Below, one piece after another: positions 16,825-25,185 of a stretch of DNA of 64,000 nt. The position numbers were made by a program, and so were the translations under genes. A model generated the notes under the pieces. It saw only the letters and a list, made by a program, of their open reading frames with translations, ran no database searches and had not been told where the DNA came from. Position 1 is the first letter of the stretch; every line of letters starts with the position of its first letter. Source of the stretch: Sphingopyxis sp. BSN-002 (GTDB lineage Bacteria > Pseudomonadota > Alphaproteobacteria > Sphingomonadales > Sphingomonadaceae); contig NZ_CP091804.1 in assembly GCF_022024275.1 (NCBI RefSeq), positions 2,994,501 to 3,058,500 on the forward strand. The letters run 5' to 3'.

Positions 16825-17699
16825 TTCTTCAGCCTCGTCACGAGCGAGCTGGTGTCGCGGCGGCCGTTGCCGAGCTTCTGCACATCGGCGTAGAACTGGT
16901 CGACGAGGCTGGCGACGGGCAAAGTCGCGCCGTTGACGCGCGCCTCCTCGATCGCGAGGCCCAGATCCTTGCGCATCCAGTCGACCGCGAAACCGAAATC
17001 GAATTCGTCCTTCGCCATCGTGCCCCAGCGGTTGAGCATCTGCCAGCTTGCCGCGGCGCCGCCCGAGACCGCCTCGAACACCTTGTCGGTGTCGAGCCGC
17101 GAGGCTTGCGCGAAACGGAGTGCTTCGGAGAGGCCCTGCAGCACGCCGGCGATCGCGATCTGGTTGACCATCTTTGTCGTCTGCCCCGCGCCGGGGCCGC
17201 CGATATGAACCATGCGCGCCGAATAGGCCTTCATCACCGGCTCGGCGGCGGCGAAGGCGGCCTTGGTGCCGCCGCACATCGCCGAGAGCGTACCATTCTG
17301 CGCGCCCGCCTCGCCGCCCGAGACGGGGGCGTCGACGCAAAGCAGGCCGAGCCCGTCGGCCTCGACCGACAGCTGGCGTGCGATGCGCGCCGAAACGGTG
17401 GTGTGATCGATAAACAGCGCGCCCTTCTTCATCGCCCGGAACGCTCCGTCGCGGCCGAGCGTCACCTGTGCAAGGTCGTCGTCGTTGCCGACGCAGGTCA
17501 GGACGACGTCGGCGTCCGCCGCAGCCTCGGCCGGGGTCGATGCCGCCACGCCGCCATAAAGCGCAACCCACGCATCGGCCTTCGCCCGGGTGCGGTTATA
17601 GACGGTGAGGCTGTGGCCCGCTTTCGCGAGGTGCCCCGCCATCGGACCGCCCATGACGCCGGTTCCGATGAAGCTGATGCGCAATGTTTGTTCGCTCAT
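16821..17699 (-). CDS. 3-hydroxyisobutyrate dehydrogenase family NAD(P)-dependent oxidoreductase
   Basis: The 292-residue product (start at ATG 17699, MSEQTLRISFIG) is a beta-hydroxyacid dehydrogenase. Motifs are GTGVMGGPM for dinucleotide binding (residues 12-20), DAPVSGGEAGA for substrate binding, and GQTTKMVNQ containing the catalytic lysine. Upstream in-frame ATG codons at 17711 and 17717 exist, but the family normally starts just before the Rossmann strand. It is the first gene of the operon that continues with the amidohydrolase. The substrate could be 3-hydroxyisobutyrate, tartronate semialdehyde or a related hydroxyacid. Confidence 0.88.
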   Translation of the reverse strand: MSEQTLRISFIGTGVMGGPMAGHLAKAGHSLTVYNRTRAKADAWVALYGGVAASTPAEAAADADVVLTCVGNDDDLAQVTLGRDGAFRAMKKGALFIDHTTVSARIARQLSVEADGLGLLCVDAPVSGGEAGAQNGTLSAMCGGTKAAFAAAEPVMKAYSARMVHIGGPGAGQTTKMVNQIAIAGVLQGLSEALRFAQASRLDTDKVFEAVSGGAAASWQMLNRWGTMAKDEFDFGFAVDWMRKDLGLAIEEARVNGATLPVASLVDQFYADVQKLGNGRRDTSSLVTRLKK

Positions 17700-17758
17700 G
17701 CCGGAGGTCATAACCATGGTTTGCGCGGCGCGCCAGATAGGCTAGTGGCCCTATCGCT

Positions 17759-19009
17759 ATGACTGATCAACTCACCCTGACCTCCGCCGCCGGCCTTCCG
17801 GCGATCACATTGGACGATGTGCGCGCGGCGGCCGGACGAATTGACGGCGCGGTCGTCCGGACGCCGACGCTGCATTCGCAGACGCTGTCGGAGCTGGTCG
17901 GCGCCGAGGTGTGGCTGAAGTTCGAGAATCTGCAGTTCACTGCGGCTTACAAGGAACGCGGCGCGCTCAACGCCTTGCTGCTGCTCAGCGACGAGGCAAA
18001 GGCGCGCGGCGCGATCGCCGCGTCGGCAGGCAATCATGCGCAGGGCCTCGCCTATCATGGCAAGCGGCTCGGTGTGCCGGTGACCATCGTGATGCCGAAG
18101 ACGACGCCGCAGGTGAAGGTGTCGCAAACCGCGAGCCACGGTGCGACGATCGTGCTCCATGGCGAGACGTTCGACGATGCCTATGCGCATGCGCGCGAGC
18201 TGGAGGTCGAACGGGGCCTCACTTTCGTGCACCCCTTCGACCATCCGCATGTCGCGGCGGGGCAGGGGACGGTCGCGCTCGAAATGCTCGAGGACGTGCC
18301 CGAACTCGACACGCTGATCGTGCCGATCGGCGGCGGCGGGCTGCTCGCGGGCATGGGCACCGCGGCGCGCGGGATCAAGAACGACATGCGCCTCGTCGGC
18401 GTGCAGGCCGAGCTCTATCCGTCGATGTACGCCGAACTCAACGGTGTCGACATGGCATGCGAGGGCGACACGCTGGCCGAGGGCATCGCGGTGAAGGAGC
18501 CGGGTAGCTACACCCGCAAGCTCGTCGCCGAGCTGAACGACGATATCGTGCTGGTGGCCGAGCGCCATCTGGAGCGCGCGGTCAGCCTGTTGCTGCAGAT
18601 CGAAAAGACCGTGGTCGAGGGTGCGGGCGCTGCCGGGCTCGCAGCGATGCTGGCGCATCCCGAGGAGTTCCGCGGCCGCAAGGTCGGGCTGGTGCTCACT
18701 GGCGGCAATATCGACACGCGCCTGCTCGCGAACGTGCTGCTGCGCGACCTCGCGCGGTCGGGGCGCATCGCACGCCTGCGCATCCGCCTGCAGGATCGGC
18801 CGGGCGCGCTGTTCAAGGTGATGAAGCTGTTCGACGAGAAGCAGGTGAACATCATCGAAATCTATCACCAGCGCATCTTCACGACGCTGCCCGCCAAGGG
18901 GCTGATCACCGACATAGAGTGCGAAGCGCGCGACCGCGAGCATCTCGACAGCCTCGTCGTTTCGCTCCGCGAGGCGGGCTATATGGTGACCACCGTCGAG
19001 CTCGCATGA
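17759..19009 (+). CDS. ilvA: Threonine ammonia-lyase, PLP-dependent, with C-terminal ACT domain
   Basis: The enzyme deaminates threonine (or serine) to 2-oxobutyrate for isoleucine synthesis or catabolism. The 416-residue product is a fold-type II PLP protein. The Schiff-base lysine is in TAAYKERGA (Lys65), SAGNHAQG binds the cofactor, and IGGGGLLAG is the phosphate loop. Residues 335-416 form a single ACT domain (RIRLQDRPGALFKVMKLF). One ACT domain and this length fit the short or catabolic form better than the two-ACT IlvA of E. coli, so tdcB would be an alternative symbol. It starts a three-gene operon with ATGA overlaps and is divergent from the beta-hydroxyacid dehydrogenase. Confidence 0.92.
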   Translation: MTDQLTLTSAAGLPAITLDDVRAAAGRIDGAVVRTPTLHSQTLSELVGAEVWLKFENLQFTAAYKERGALNALLLLSDEAKARGAIAASAGNHAQGLAYHGKRLGVPVTIVMPKTTPQVKVSQTASHGATIVLHGETFDDAYAHARELEVERGLTFVHPFDHPHVAAGQGTVALEMLEDVPELDTLIVPIGGGGLLAGMGTAARGIKNDMRLVGVQAELYPSMYAELNGVDMACEGDTLAEGIAVKEPGSYTRKLVAELNDDIVLVAERHLERAVSLLLQIEKTVVEGAGAAGLAAMLAHPEEFRGRKVGLVLTGGNIDTRLLANVLLRDLARSGRIARLRIRLQDRPGALFKVMKLFDEKQVNIIEIYHQRIFTTLPAKGLITDIECEARDREHLDSLVVSLREAGYMVTTVELA

Positions 19010-19398
19010 GGGAGTTCACGCTCGAGTTCGTCGCGACGCCCGAGAGCATCGACGAGCTTGGCCATGTCAACAATGCCGTCTGGGTCCAGTGGATCCAGCA
19101 GGTTGCGACCGGACATTGGGATGCCGCCGCGCCGCAGAGCCACAAGGATGCCTATATCTGGGTCGTCGTGCGGCACGAGATCGACTATCTGCGCGCGCTC
19201 GGCCCCGGGGAGACGGTGACCGCGCGGACGTGGGTCGCCGACAAGCCGCAGGGCGCGAAGTTCGACCGTTTCATGGAATTCACCGGCGCCGACGGAAAGG
19301 TGCATGTCCGGGCACGAACGGTATGGGCGCTGCTCGACAAGGCGAGCGGACGGCCGCTGCGTGTGACCGACGCGATCGTCGCTCCCTTTGCGGAATGA
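19006..19398 (+). CDS. Acyl-CoA/acyl-ACP thioesterase, hotdog fold
   Basis: The 130-residue product is a 4HBT/FatA-like hotdog thioesterase. The signature IDELGHVNNAVWVQWIQQV contains the Asp/Glu and Asn residues of the YbgC/4HBT active site, and HEIDYLRALGPGETV forms the central strand. The start ATG overlaps the preceding stop (ATGA), so it is translationally coupled to the threonine ammonia-lyase. Such enzymes release free acids from thioesters; no specific substrate is indicated. Confidence 0.85.
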   Translation: MREFTLEFVATPESIDELGHVNNAVWVQWIQQVATGHWDAAAPQSHKDAYIWVVVRHEIDYLRALGPGETVTARTWVADKPQGAKFDRFMEFTGADGKVHVRARTVWALLDKASGRPLRVTDAIVAPFAE

Positions 19399-19877
19399 GG
19401 ATCCGGCCCGCCACGCAAGGTGACGCGGCCGCAGTCTGGGCGATCCTCGAACCCGTGATCCGCGCCGGCGAAACCTATACGCTGGACCGCGACATGCGCG
19501 AGGCGGACGCGCTCGGGTACTGGTTCGGGGCCGACAAGGAGACTTTCGTCGCCGAAGATGAAGATGCCATCCTCGGTACCTATTATCTTCGCGCCAATCA
19601 GGCAGGCGGCGGCCGGCATGTCTGCAACGCGGGCTATATGACCGGCGCAACGGCGACCGGGCGCGGGGTAGCCCGCGCGATGTGTCTCCATTCGATCGGC
19701 CACGCGAAGGCGCGGGGGTTTCGCGCGATGCAGTTCAACTTCGTGGTGAGCAGCAATGTCCGGGCCGTCGGGCTGTGGCAGTCGCTCGGGTTCGAGATCG
19801 TCGGACGGCTGCCGGGCGCGTTTGCGCATCCGGCGCTCGGCGACGTCGATGCGCTGGTGATGTTCCGGATGCTCTGA
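19395..19877 (+). CDS. GNAT family N-acetyltransferase
   Basis: The 160-residue product shows the GNAT fold. Strand 1 begins MRIRPATQGDAAAVWAIL, the acetyl-CoA loop is GATATGRGVARAMC (QxxGxG-like), and NVRAVGLWQSLGFEIVGRLPGAF closes the fold, a C-terminal pattern frequent in GNATs of the YhbS/PhnO kind. It overlaps the thioesterase stop (ATGA) and is the last gene of this operon. Its 3' end is one base from the convergent MarR gene. Confidence 0.85.
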   Translation: MRIRPATQGDAAAVWAILEPVIRAGETYTLDRDMREADALGYWFGADKETFVAEDEDAILGTYYLRANQAGGGRHVCNAGYMTGATATGRGVARAMCLHSIGHAKARGFRAMQFNFVVSSNVRAVGLWQSLGFEIVGRLPGAFAHPALGDVDALVMFRML

Positions 19878-19878
19878 T

Positions 19879-20358
19879 TCAGTCGCCGATACGCTCGCGC
19901 AGAGGCTTGCTGGCGAGCGCGTCCAGTGTTTTCAATATTGCGCCATGCACGTCGCCAACCTCTTCGAAGAGGCTGCGGTACACGCCGCTGATCCGCTCGC
20001 TATAGGCGGCGATGCGGGCGAGCTGATCGCGGCCAGCGTCGGTCAGCCGGAAAATCTTGCGCCGCGCGTCGACGGGATCGGAATGCTGGGTGACGAGGCC
20101 GAGGCGGAGCAGCGCGGGGCATTTCTGGACGACCAGCTGGTGCGACTGGCCGAGCGTTCGCGCGAGCTCGGCCGCCGAGGCCTCACCCGCCTGACCGATC
20201 GCGGTGAGCAGCGAACAGGATTTGACCGGCACGACGATACCGGCAGCGTCGAACAGCGGGCGCGTCTGCTCTTCGATCCGCGTGCTCAGCGCTTCGCTCA
20301 GCCGGCCGAGGAAAGAGATGTCGTCCAGCGCATTCGGGAGGTCAGTCGAGGCGGGCAT
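19879..20358 (-). CDS. MarR family transcriptional regulator
   Basis: The 159-residue product is a winged-helix MarR protein. The recognition helix region is ASAAELARTLGQSHQLVVQKCPALLRLGLV and the wing is DARRKIFRLTDAGRDQL, both typical of the family. The ATG at 20358 lies inside the last codons of the S41 peptidase gene (17-base overlap), so it is the second gene of that transcript. MarR proteins usually repress their own operon. The perfect 52-bp palindrome before the S41 gene, containing two CAATATATTG copies, is the obvious candidate operator. The inducing ligand is unknown. Confidence 0.85.
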   Translation of the reverse strand: MPASTDLPNALDDISFLGRLSEALSTRIEEQTRPLFDAAGIVVPVKSCSLLTAIGQAGEASAAELARTLGQSHQLVVQKCPALLRLGLVTQHSDPVDARRKIFRLTDAGRDQLARIAAYSERISGVYRSLFEEVGDVHGAILKTLDALASKPLRERIGD

Positions 20359-21664
20359 AGTCGGTCGTCGTTCCGTCGCGGTTGATGCGTTGCAATGCGG
20401 TGACCTTGCCCGCTTTGCGCAGCGCGCGAAAGCGGAAGTCGCGCACGCCCTCGATCGCGAACAGGTCGCCGCCGAGCGGTTCGAGCTGCAGGCGGAAGCG
20501 CTCGCGCCATGTGTAAAGCAGCTTGCCGTCGACGATGTCGATGCGCCGGCCTTCGTAGCGGCCGACAATGGCCTTGAGGTCTGCCGGCGTGGCTTTGGCG
20601 GGCACAGCGAGCGTCGGGGCAAACCAGTCGGCATCGTCCTTCTTAGCGGGGTCGGCCTTTGCGATATCGGCCAAGGCCAGACGATGCGCGACGGCGAGCG
20701 CATCCGCGGAGGCCACGGCATGGTCCGGCGTGACGCCCTGTCCTTCGAAGTCGGTACGATCGACGGGGTCCTTGATCTGGCCGATCGGCACCTGGACGAA
20801 GAAATCATGGCCGACGGGCTTGCGGTCGACGGGGTGCGCACCGCCCGCCGTGCGCTCGCCGACGAGCGTCGCGCGGCCAAGCTTGTGGAGCGAGTAAGAG
20901 AACCATTCGGCAGCGGAGAAGCTTGTCGATCCGGTCAGGATGTAAACGGGCTTTCCGGTCAGCCGCTTCGCGGGCAGCGCGGGCAGCACCCACTGGCCGC
21001 GCTCGACGCGTTTGCCGTCGTCGCTGTAATAATAGTCGAACAGCTCCTGATCCTTGTCGCCGCGGAAGAGCTGGCTCGCGAGCAATTGCGCCATCTCGAG
21101 CGCGCCGCCGTTGTTGTAACGCATATCGTAGATCACGGCGTCGCTGTTCTCGATAAAGCGCATCGCGGCTGCAGCGGCATCATAGCCGATCTCGGGATCG
21201 GCGAAGTGCGACAGGCCGACATAGGCGACATTGCCGTCGAGGATGCGCAGATCGGTGAAGCCGAAATTCTCGCGCTGTTCGGCCTGGCGTTCCTTGGCCT
21301 GCAGGCCGGCGGCAAGCGCGGGGTCGCGCTTTGCGGCATAATCGGCGACGAAGCCGGGATCGACGCCGACGAAGAAATGGAGGTCGCCCGACGCCGCGAT
21401 CAGGTCGCGGGTCAACTCGTCCGCGAGCGCTGCCTTGTCCTTGGCGTCGTCATAATCGCCCTTGTCGAGATGCGCGCGCAGCGTTGCGGATATGGTCTTC
21501 GCCTTGTCGGGGAAGACATAGTTCGCCTCGAGCGTGCGGCCGAGATCCTCGACCACGGCGCGGCGATCGATGGAGGAGAGCGGCGCTTCGCTCGCCATTG
21601 CCGCTGAGCACAGCAGCGCCGTCATGCCGACAAGAAGCGAACCCCATTTCCTCGAACGCACCAT
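20342..21664 (-). CDS. Secreted S41-family serine peptidase
   Basis: The 440-residue product has a signal peptide (to about residue 24) and an S41 N-terminal helical domain. The core follows with YDMRYNNGGALEMAQ, then ILTGSTSFSAAEWFSYSL (catalytic Ser) and GRATLVGERTAGGAHPV. An additional C-terminal domain (residues 350-440) may be a lipocalin-like or beta-barrel extension seen in IRBP-like peptidases. It is periplasmic by inference. The gene is cotranscribed with the MarR regulator and sits directly behind the large palindrome, suggesting tight repression. It is a paralogue of the peptidase at 3909-5027 but shares only the core motifs. Confidence 0.85.
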   Translation of the reverse strand: MVRSRKWGSLLVGMTALLCSAAMASEAPLSSIDRRAVVEDLGRTLEANYVFPDKAKTISATLRAHLDKGDYDDAKDKAALADELTRDLIAASGDLHFFVGVDPGFVADYAAKRDPALAAGLQAKERQAEQRENFGFTDLRILDGNVAYVGLSHFADPEIGYDAAAAAMRFIENSDAVIYDMRYNNGGALEMAQLLASQLFRGDKDQELFDYYYSDDGKRVERGQWVLPALPAKRLTGKPVYILTGSTSFSAAEWFSYSLHKLGRATLVGERTAGGAHPVDRKPVGHDFFVQVPIGQIKDPVDRTDFEGQGVTPDHAVASADALAVAHRLALADIAKADPAKKDDADWFAPTLAVPAKATPADLKAIVGRYEGRRIDIVDGKLLYTWRERFRLQLEPLGGDLFAIEGVRDFRFRALRKAGKVTALQRINRDGTTTDYARLD

Positions 21665-21676
21665 CGGCCTTTGCCT

Positions 21677-21728
21677 CCAGACTCAGTTATACAATATATT
21701 GCGCAATATATTGTATAACTGAGTCTGG
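21677..21728. promoter_or_regulatory. Perfect 52-bp palindrome, candidate MarR operator
   Basis: The two 26-base arms are exact complements with no spacer (dyad between 21702 and 21703). Within it, CAATATATTG, itself a palindrome, occurs twice (21692-21701 and 21704-21713), flanked by TTATA and TATAA. It is much more AT-rich than its surroundings and lies 13 bases before the S41 peptidase start. A terminator is less likely because no T-tract follows. The embedded repeats resemble tandem MarR sites. Confidence 0.6.
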
Positions 21729-21758
21729 CAAGCCCGGTGATGGGCGGGTGCCTTCGGA

Positions 21759-22091
21759 TCAACGCGATACGAGGTAGATGCGGCTCTTCGGCAGCCAGCC
21801 GTTTGCGCAGGTCGAGGCGGCGCGGCCGTCGAGGCCGTTCCCGCCGGCGCGGCAAGAATAGCGGCCATCCTTGTAATGCACCCAGAACCAGCCGCGGTTC
21901 TCGCCGCAGATATAGACCGCCGAGCCGGGTTTCAGTCGGCCGACCTTGCGGGCGCCAATGCTGGGCGAGCGATAGACCGGAACCTTCGGGTCGCGCGGGC
22001 CGCCCATGACGATCGCATAGGGGCAATTGGCCGCCACGGTGGGTGCGGGGCTTTGCGCCATCATTGCCAGAACGGCGCTCATCATCAGCAT
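21759..22091 (-). CDS. Secreted SH3 domain-containing protein
   Basis: The 110-residue product has a short signal sequence (MLMMSAVLAMMAQS) and one bacterial SH3 domain: VPVYRSPSIGARKVGRLKPGSAVYICGENRGWFWVHY has the usual VRSGPS-like start and the GWxxV end. Four cysteines (23, 62, 80 and 95) could form two disulfides. Bacterial SH3 domains bind peptidoglycan or other proteins at the cell envelope. It is followed on the same strand by the palindrome and the S41 peptidase. Confidence 0.75.
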   Translation of the reverse strand: MLMMSAVLAMMAQSPAPTVAANCPYAIVMGGPRDPKVPVYRSPSIGARKVGRLKPGSAVYICGENRGWFWVHYKDGRYSCRAGGNGLDGRAASTCANGWLPKSRIYLVSR

Positions 22092-22132
22092 TCAGATTGC
22101 TCCCCGCATCGTGAAGGCGCGCTGTGTCACAG

Positions 22133-22873
22133 CTAATCTATCGCTTCGGTTAACGCCTTGACGATCGCCGCGACCGAATTGGGGGCATAGGCGAACCCCA
22201 TATGGCCGCAATCGACCTCGACCTGCCGGTCGCTTTCGTCGATCTGGCCGCGCGCGCTGTTCACTGCGACGACGCCGTCATGCTTCGACCAGAGCGCGAA
22301 CGTTGGCATCGACGGGCGCGGGGCGGGGTGGAAGTCGATCGGCGGATTGTCGACCGGATGGCGCGCGATCAGGTGATAGAGGCGCCACGCACGGTTGGCA
22401 CGGCGGCTGCCCGAGAAGGGCGAGCCGAGCGTTACGACGCGCGCGACCTTGTCCGGATGATGCTTGGCATATTCGCGCGCATAGATGCCGCCGAGACTCC
22501 AGCCGACGAGCGCGGGGGAATGACCGGTGCGGTCGATGATCCACTGAACGCGGGTGTCGATCCGCTCGATAATGTCGGGGGTCGCGCCGCGATTGAAGCC
22601 GAGGCCCCAGGCATAGCAGCGAAAGCCCGACCGGCGGAGGTCGGCGCGCAGCGCCTTGGTCGCCCAGTCGCCCGACAGGAAACCGGGCAGCACCATCACG
22701 GGTGGATGTTCGCTGTCGGGGTTGGGTTCGGGGGGCATCGACCGGATACGCCCGCCGATCGCACGCGCGAGCGCGCCGGCCTCGCGCCACAGCAACGACA
22801 GTGGCGGTGGCGCGTCGGGGTCGGGAATGCGTGCGGGCCATTCGGCGCGCCGGGTGAGGAAACCGCGGATCAT
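22133..22873 (-). CDS. Alpha/beta hydrolase, lipase-like
   Basis: The 246-residue product is an alpha/beta hydrolase. The oxyanion-hole region is VMVLPGFLSGDWA and the nucleophile elbow is VGWSLGGIYARE (Ser in GWSLGG). A probable Asp lies in SKHDGVVA and the catalytic His in VDCGHMGFAY. The layout resembles triacylglycerol lipases or PGAP1-like hydrolases. There is no signal peptide, so it is probably cytoplasmic. The gene stands alone between the SH3 gene and a repeat-containing spacer. Confidence 0.82.
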   Translation of the reverse strand: MIRGFLTRRAEWPARIPDPDAPPPLSLLWREAGALARAIGGRIRSMPPEPNPDSEHPPVMVLPGFLSGDWATKALRADLRRSGFRCYAWGLGFNRGATPDIIERIDTRVQWIIDRTGHSPALVGWSLGGIYAREYAKHHPDKVARVVTLGSPFSGSRRANRAWRLYHLIARHPVDNPPIDFHPAPRPSMPTFALWSKHDGVVAVNSARGQIDESDRQVEVDCGHMGFAYAPNSVAAIVKALTEAID

Positions 22874-22893
22874 CGTGGGTCTAATCCCATATT

Positions 22894-22921
22894 CGTCATT
22901 CCTGCGGAAGCGGGAATCCAG
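22894..22921. repeat. Short intergenic inverted repeat
   Basis: The unit contains TTCCTGC-GGAA-GCGGGAA, a hairpin with one G-U pair, flanked by GTCA and TCCAG. It resembles the widespread sphingomonad intergenic repeat with GTCATTCC and GGGAATCC ends. Two more elements of related type are at 36741 and 62025. Confidence 0.55.
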
Positions 22922-22952
22922 CTGACCCTTGCCTGTGGTAAAGATGGGGAAG

Positions 22953-22981
22953 CGTCACCCTGGATCAAGTCCGGGGTGACG
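22953..22981. repeat. Short intergenic inverted repeat
   Basis: Twelve-base arms CGTCACCCTGGA and TCCGGGGTGACG (one wobble) around TCAAG. It is located 11 bases after the PQQ dehydrogenase stop codon and could also act as its terminator. Confidence 0.55.
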
Positions 22982-22992
22982 ACAGAAGAGGG

Positions 22993-24168
22993 TTACGCCT
23001 TGGGAACGAGCTTGAGCAGCTTGCCGCCCTCGCCGTCGGTAAGCAACCAGACGGTGCCGTCCTCGCGCACTTCGACCTCGCGGATGCGCTGGCCGAAATC
23101 CCAGCGGTCCGACTTGTGAAGCGTGTCGCCGTCGATCTGCATGCGGACGAGGCCCTGACCCGAAAGTGCCCCCATCAGCAGGCTGTTTTTCCAGCCGGGA
23201 TAGGCGTCGCCATTGTACCAGGCGAGCCCGGCGGGCGAGACCGACGGGTTCCACCACAGCTTCGGTGCGGCGAATTCGGGGCGGGTCGGGTGGTCGGGAA
23301 TATCCTTGCCGTCATAATGGTCGCCGTTCGAGACGATCGGATAGCCGTAGTTCGCCTTTGCCTCGACCAGATTGACCTCGTCGCCGCCCTTTGGCCCCAT
23401 TTCCTGATTCCAGAGCTGGCCGTTGCCGTCGAAGGCGAGGCCGAGGATATTGCGGTGGCCGAGCGACCAGATCTGGGCTGTCACGCCGCCCTGCGATGCA
23501 AAGGGGTTGTCGGCGGGGACGCTGCCGTCGGGATTGAGGCGCAGGATCTTGCCGAGGTTGGCCTTCATGTCCTGCGCCGGATCGAACTTCTGACGCTCGC
23601 CCGAGCCGATGAACAGATATTGGCCGTCGGGCGAAAAGGCGAGGCGGTGCGAGAAATGGCCGCGGCCCGGCACTTTCGGGTCCTGTTTCCAGATCGTCTG
23701 CAGGCCTTCGATGCGGGGGGCGGCGCCGTTCACGAATTTTGCCTTGCCGACGACCGCGCCGAAGGTGTCGCCTTGGCCGGCCTCGACCCAGCTCAGATAG
23801 ATCGTGCCGCTCGTCGCAAAGTCGGGTGCGAGGATTATATCGCCGAAGCCGCCCTGGCCGCCATAGGCCACCGCTGGAACGCCCGCGACGTCGAGCACCG
23901 GGCCGCTTTCCTGCCAGAGCTTCAGCTTGCCCGATTTTTCGGTGACGAGCGCCTGTTTGCCACGCGGCAGAAAGGTCATTGCCCATGGTTCGCTGAAACT
24001 GGCGATTTCCTGCACCGCGAACGGTGCGTTCGCGAGCGGGGTCGCGGGCTGTTCGCCACCGGCGTCGAGCTTGGCGGTGTCGGCGGGTGCGGCGTTGCTG
24101 GTGGTGCCCGCCGAGCAGGCGGCGACGATCATCGCCGTCGAAAGGGCGATCGCGGGAATCTTTTTCAT
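22993..24168 (-). CDS. PQQ-dependent sugar dehydrogenase lipoprotein
   Basis: The 391-residue product starts at the ATG at 24168 and has a lipoprotein signal (lipobox IVAAC, then SAGT). The six-bladed beta-propeller of soluble aldose sugar dehydrogenases (YliI/Asd family) is evident in EPWAMTFLPRGKQALVTEKSG, LAPDFATSGTIYLSW, HFSHRLAFSPDGQYLFIGSGERQKF and NQEMGPKGGDEVNLVEAKANYGYP. The family uses PQQ and Ca2+ to oxidise sugars in the periplasm. No PQQ biosynthesis genes lie in this window. A longer upstream frame exists but lacks a signal and is not used. Confidence 0.9.
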   Translation of the reverse strand: MKKIPAIALSTAMIVAACSAGTTSNAAPADTAKLDAGGEQPATPLANAPFAVQEIASFSEPWAMTFLPRGKQALVTEKSGKLKLWQESGPVLDVAGVPAVAYGGQGGFGDIILAPDFATSGTIYLSWVEAGQGDTFGAVVGKAKFVNGAAPRIEGLQTIWKQDPKVPGRGHFSHRLAFSPDGQYLFIGSGERQKFDPAQDMKANLGKILRLNPDGSVPADNPFASQGGVTAQIWSLGHRNILGLAFDGNGQLWNQEMGPKGGDEVNLVEAKANYGYPIVSNGDHYDGKDIPDHPTRPEFAAPKLWWNPSVSPAGLAWYNGDAYPGWKNSLLMGALSGQGLVRMQIDGDTLHKSDRWDFGQRIREVEVREDGTVWLLTDGEGGKLLKLVPKA

Positions 24169-24244
24169 GGGGAGGCTCGCTTGCTGGGGGACCGAAGTTA
24201 CAGTCTGGCGGGCCGCGGTGGCAAAGTCGAGAGGTCGGCGTTTG

Positions 24245-24910
24245 CTAGCGGTTCGCCGCTTCGCGCCGCGCGGTGATTTCCTCGACACTGTCCATGATCG
24301 AATCGATCGCCTCGCTCGCGGGGGGCGCATCGGCGCGCTTCTGGCTGAAGTGGCCGCTGTTCATGATCTCCTCGAGCGCCGCGCGGGCGCGCGAGACGCG
24401 GCTTTTCATCGTGCCGAGCGCGCAGTCGCAGATGCTGGCGGCTTCCTCGTACGACAGGCCGCCGGCGCCGACGAGGATCAGCGCCTCGCGCTGGTCCTGC
24501 GGCAATTCCATCAGCGCGCGCTGGAGGTCGGCCATTTCGCCGCTGTCCTCCTGGCTCGCGGGAGTCGAGAGCGTCCGCTCGACCGCGACCTCGTCATATT
24601 CGCCGTGGAACTTGTTGCGGCGCATCTGCGACAGGAAGGTGTTGCGCAGAATGACGAAGGTCCACGCCTTGATCGACGTTCCGCGCTCGAAGCGTTCGCG
24701 CGAAGCCCAGGCCTTGACCATCGTGTCCTGCGTCAGGTCGTCGGCGAGGTCGGGGTTGCCCGACAGGCTGCGGCCATAGGCGCGAAGATGCGGGATGACA
24801 TTCGCGAGGAGAGCCTTGAACTCATTGTCCGACAAGGCGTCCGCCGATCGGCGTTCGCGAGGCGGCGGGGTCTCGTCCTGCGTCATGGGCGCAGCCTGGG
24901 CTCGGGCCAT
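24245..24910 (-). CDS. ecfG: EcfG-type ECF sigma factor of the general stress response
   Basis: The 221-residue product has regions 2 and 4 of ECF sigma factors and the EcfG hallmark IPHLRAYGRSLSGNPDLADDLTQDTMVKAW, then WTFVILRNTFLSQMRRNKF and region 4 with LPQDQREALILVGAGGLSYEEAA...GTMKSRVSRAR. The start ATG at 24910 overlaps the nepR stop (TAATG); a second in-frame ATG at 24886 is possible. Synteny with nepR and nearby phyR makes the EcfG assignment firm. It should direct transcription from GGAAC-N16-CGTT promoters, one of which lies before nepR, so the operon is probably autoregulated. A paralogue is at 25750-26430. Confidence 0.95.
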   Translation of the reverse strand: MARAQAAPMTQDETPPPRERRSADALSDNEFKALLANVIPHLRAYGRSLSGNPDLADDLTQDTMVKAWASRERFERGTSIKAWTFVILRNTFLSQMRRNKFHGEYDEVAVERTLSTPASQEDSGEMADLQRALMELPQDQREALILVGAGGLSYEEAASICDCALGTMKSRVSRARAALEEIMNSGHFSQKRADAPPASEAIDSIMDSVEEITARREAANR

Positions 24911-25176
24911 TATTGCTTCGGACTCTTCGAAGCGCTCTTGCCGTCGAGTTGCGACAACAGGTCGAGCATATTGTCGGGCAATTCTTCCGCAACGATATTG
25001 CCATAGATCATCCGCAACTTCGCGCTCACCGGTTCGGGCGACTGGCGACCGGTCAGCGTGCGATGCCACTGGTCGCTTCCGGTTCCGGGGAAGGTCGCGG
25101 CCGGACGGCGCGACGAGTCGGCTTCGGGATAAACCCGCTCGCTGCCGTTGATCCTGTTGTTGCCATGCGTTGCCAT
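24910..25176 (-). CDS. nepR: NepR family anti-sigma factor
   Basis: The 88-residue product ends with the NepR motif AKLRMIYGNIVAEELPDNML (about residues 53-72), followed by LDLLSQLD. NepR sequesters EcfG until phosphorylated PhyR, which mimics a sigma factor, binds NepR. The N-terminal 50 residues are polar and variable, as in other NepR proteins. I chose the ATG at 25176 because it lies just downstream of the EcfG promoter; the upstream frame to 25305 would require reading through the promoter. It is translated coupled to ecfG by TAATG. Confidence 0.92.
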   Translation of the reverse strand: MATHGNNRINGSERVYPEADSSRRPAATFPGTGSDQWHRTLTGRQSPEPVSAKLRMIYGNIVAEELPDNMLDLLSQLDGKSASKSPKQ

Positions 25177-25185
25177 GTGAGGAGC

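Noticed and set aside
25075..25085. Additional minus-strand GGAAC inside nepR
   Set aside because: No CGTT at 15-17 bases and located within the coding sequence.
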